This document shows, piece by piece, positions 38,483-39,523 of a stretch of 39,523 bases of DNA. The translations under genes were made by a program, and so were the position numbers. The notes under the pieces were generated by a model that was not told the DNA's origin, ran no database searches, and saw nothing but the letters and a program-made list of their open reading frames with translations. Positions within the stretch are counted from its first letter, which is position 1. Every line of letters begins with the position of its first letter. Origin of the DNA: Verrucomicrobiota bacterium (lineage in GTDB: Bacteria; Verrucomicrobiota; Verrucomicrobiia; Verrucomicrobiales; Akkermansiaceae); the NCBI GenBank assembly GCA_030835305.1, contig JAURPJ010000067.1:1-39523 (forward strand). The letters are read 5' to 3'.

Positions 38483-39523
38483 GTGCGCCAATTCGTCTCC
38501 ATCTTCCTCTCCCTCACGGTCTGTCTGGGTTTTGGTTTCGAAAACTCCCCAAAAACCGGGAAGGTTTCGCCGCCCGAAAAGCATTGGGCCTTTAAAATTC
38601 CCATCGCGGACGGGCGGTCCATTGACGAACTCGTAGACGCCAAACTCGCAGAAGCAAATCTAACCGCAGTGCCCACGGCATCGCGTGAGATCCTCATTCG
38701 TCGTACTTTTCACGTCATCACCGGCCTCCTGCCGACCCCGGAGGAGAAGGCAAAATGGCTGACCGACACCCGGCCCAATTGGCTCGCCCACCTCGCCGAC
38801 GATCTTTTGGACCGCCCGACATTCGGCGAAAGATGGGGCCGCCATTGGCTGGACGTCGCCCGCTATGCCGACACCCGTGGCGCGGCCCTGCCCGACAACG
38901 AGGACTTCCCCCACGCCTTCACCTATCGCGACTGGGTCATTCGTTCATTGAATGAATCCCTTCCCTATGATCAATTCCTCCACCGCCAGATCGCAGCAGA
39001 TTTGATGAAGCTCCCACGCGAGGAACTTGCGGCCCTCGGGTTTCTGACGGTCGGCCGTGCCTATCAGGGCGGGCAAAACCACCTCGTCATCGCGGACCGG
39101 ATCGATGTCGCCACCCGAAGCACAATGGGACTCACCGTTGCCTGCGCCCGCTGCCACGATCACAAGACCGATCCCATTCCCACTGCCGATTACTACGCGC
39201 TCTTTGGCGTTTTTAACAGCTCGCTGGTCCCCAAAAAGCTTCCGGTCATCGCCGAGCCCTCGCAGGAACCCGGGGCCGTCGCCTACCGCGCCGAGTTGGA
39301 AAAAAAAGCCATGGCGGTGCACAATCACGTCAAAGAATGCGACCCCGGCTATCAAACTCCCAACGATATTCTCGATTTCAATCTCCCCGGCGGCACGAAA
39401 ATCAATCAAACCCAACGCGGCAAGTTCCGCCAACTCGTTGGAGCCGTGACCCGCCTTCAGGCCACCTCACCCTTTGCCATTCCCCGGGCCATGGTGCTCA
39501 GGGAAAAACCACAACCCTTCAAC
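38483..39523 (+). CDS. DUF1549-family cytochrome-like protein, 3' end outside the window
   Basis: The frame is open from a GTG at 38483 to the last base (347 codons). A signal peptide (FVSIFLSLTVCLGFGF) is followed at once by the DUF1549/PSCyt2 domain: HWAFKIP, SIDELVDAKLAEANL, LIRRTFHVITGLLPTPEE, GERWGRHWLDVARYADTRG, TYRDWVIRSLNESLPYDQFL and the heme-type CARCHDHKTDPIP (Cys221). Unlike the protein at 24379-27201 it lacks the N-terminal PSCyt1 heme domain, so it would carry a single CxxCH in this part. The PSD1/DUF1553 part would lie beyond the window. The GTG start is the best available; no ATG fits the signal peptide. It is divergent from fabI, with 200 bp between them. Confidence 0.85.
   Translation, partial: MRQFVSIFLSLTVCLGFGFENSPKTGKVSPPEKHWAFKIPIADGRSIDELVDAKLAEANLTAVPTASREILIRRTFHVITGLLPTPEEKAKWLTDTRPNWLAHLADDLLDRPTFGERWGRHWLDVARYADTRGAALPDNEDFPHAFTYRDWVIRSLNESLPYDQFLHRQIAADLMKLPREELAALGFLTVGRAYQGGQNHLVIADRIDVATRSTMGLTVACARCHDHKTDPIPTADYYALFGVFNSSLVPKKLPVIAEPSQEPGAVAYRAELEKKAMAVHNHVKECDPGYQTPNDILDFNLPGGTKINQTQRGKFRQLVGAVTRLQATSPFAIPRAMVLREKPQPFN

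Overview
The window looks like a chromosomal segment of a Verrucomicrobiota bacterium. This is inferred from gene content: cytochrome-type PSCyt/DUF1549/DUF1553 and DUF1592/DUF1588/DUF1585 proteins, a Tat-exported DUF1501 protein, an ECF sigma factor paired with a FecR-LamG protein, an H-X9-DG pseudopilin, a multidomain sulfatase with passenger-type repeats, and a PEP-CTERM remnant. Planctomycetota share several of these families and are the main alternative. Housekeeping genes (trpF, crcB, gltB, sdhCAB, fabI) are intermixed with large exported proteins and an unusual amount of broken coding sequence. I see no tRNA, rRNA, CRISPR array, insertion sequence or phage gene.

Layout. 1-1635: 3' part of a DUF1592-family cytochrome-like protein. 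1818-2836: trpF overlapping crcB. 2814-3764 (minus): an exported protein joined by an apparent frameshift to a GNAT acetyltransferase. 3921-8504: gltB with a strong terminator. 8583-8933 (minus): the C-terminal stub of a DUF1552 protein. 9115-16547: a tightly linked pair, a sulfatase and a PhoD-like phosphatase, sharing a 180-residue accessory module. 16525-17959: three gene remnants (LamG tail, a decayed protein of a Planctomycete/Verrucomicrobial family, and a PEP-CTERM protein with an in-frame amber codon). 17960-20470: divergent sugar isomerase/epimerase and FucP-like sugar transporter. 20500-21217: a 31-codon signal-peptide stub and unassigned sequence. 21218-21994: pseudopilin with a terminator.

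22244-28687 is a four-gene cassette: ECF sigma factor, FecR-LamG membrane protein (4-bp overlap), PSCyt1/DUF1549/DUF1553 protein and DUF1501 protein. The sigma/FecR pair probably senses an extracellular glycan-like ligand and controls the two exported proteins behind it. It is followed by sdhCAB (28848-32321) with a terminator, an approximately 880-bp stretch without a confident gene, a tricorn-like protease (33258-36515), a minus-strand operon fabI - GYF/DUF4190 - DUF2752 (38282-36519), and the 5' part of a second DUF1549-family gene running off the right edge.

The most interesting points are: (1) the sulfatase/phosphatase pair whose shared module appears nested inside another beta-sandwich in the phosphatase; (2) gene debris on both sides of that pair, suggesting an inserted or rearranged unit; (3) the sigma/FecR-LamG/PSCyt/DUF1501 cassette as a candidate signal-controlled surface catabolic system; (4) a DUF1592 gene whose usual DUF1552 partner is absent next to it while a DUF1552 stub lies 7 kb away; (5) short palindromes just upstream of fabI and sdhC. 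All family assignments were made by reading motifs; no database search was run.
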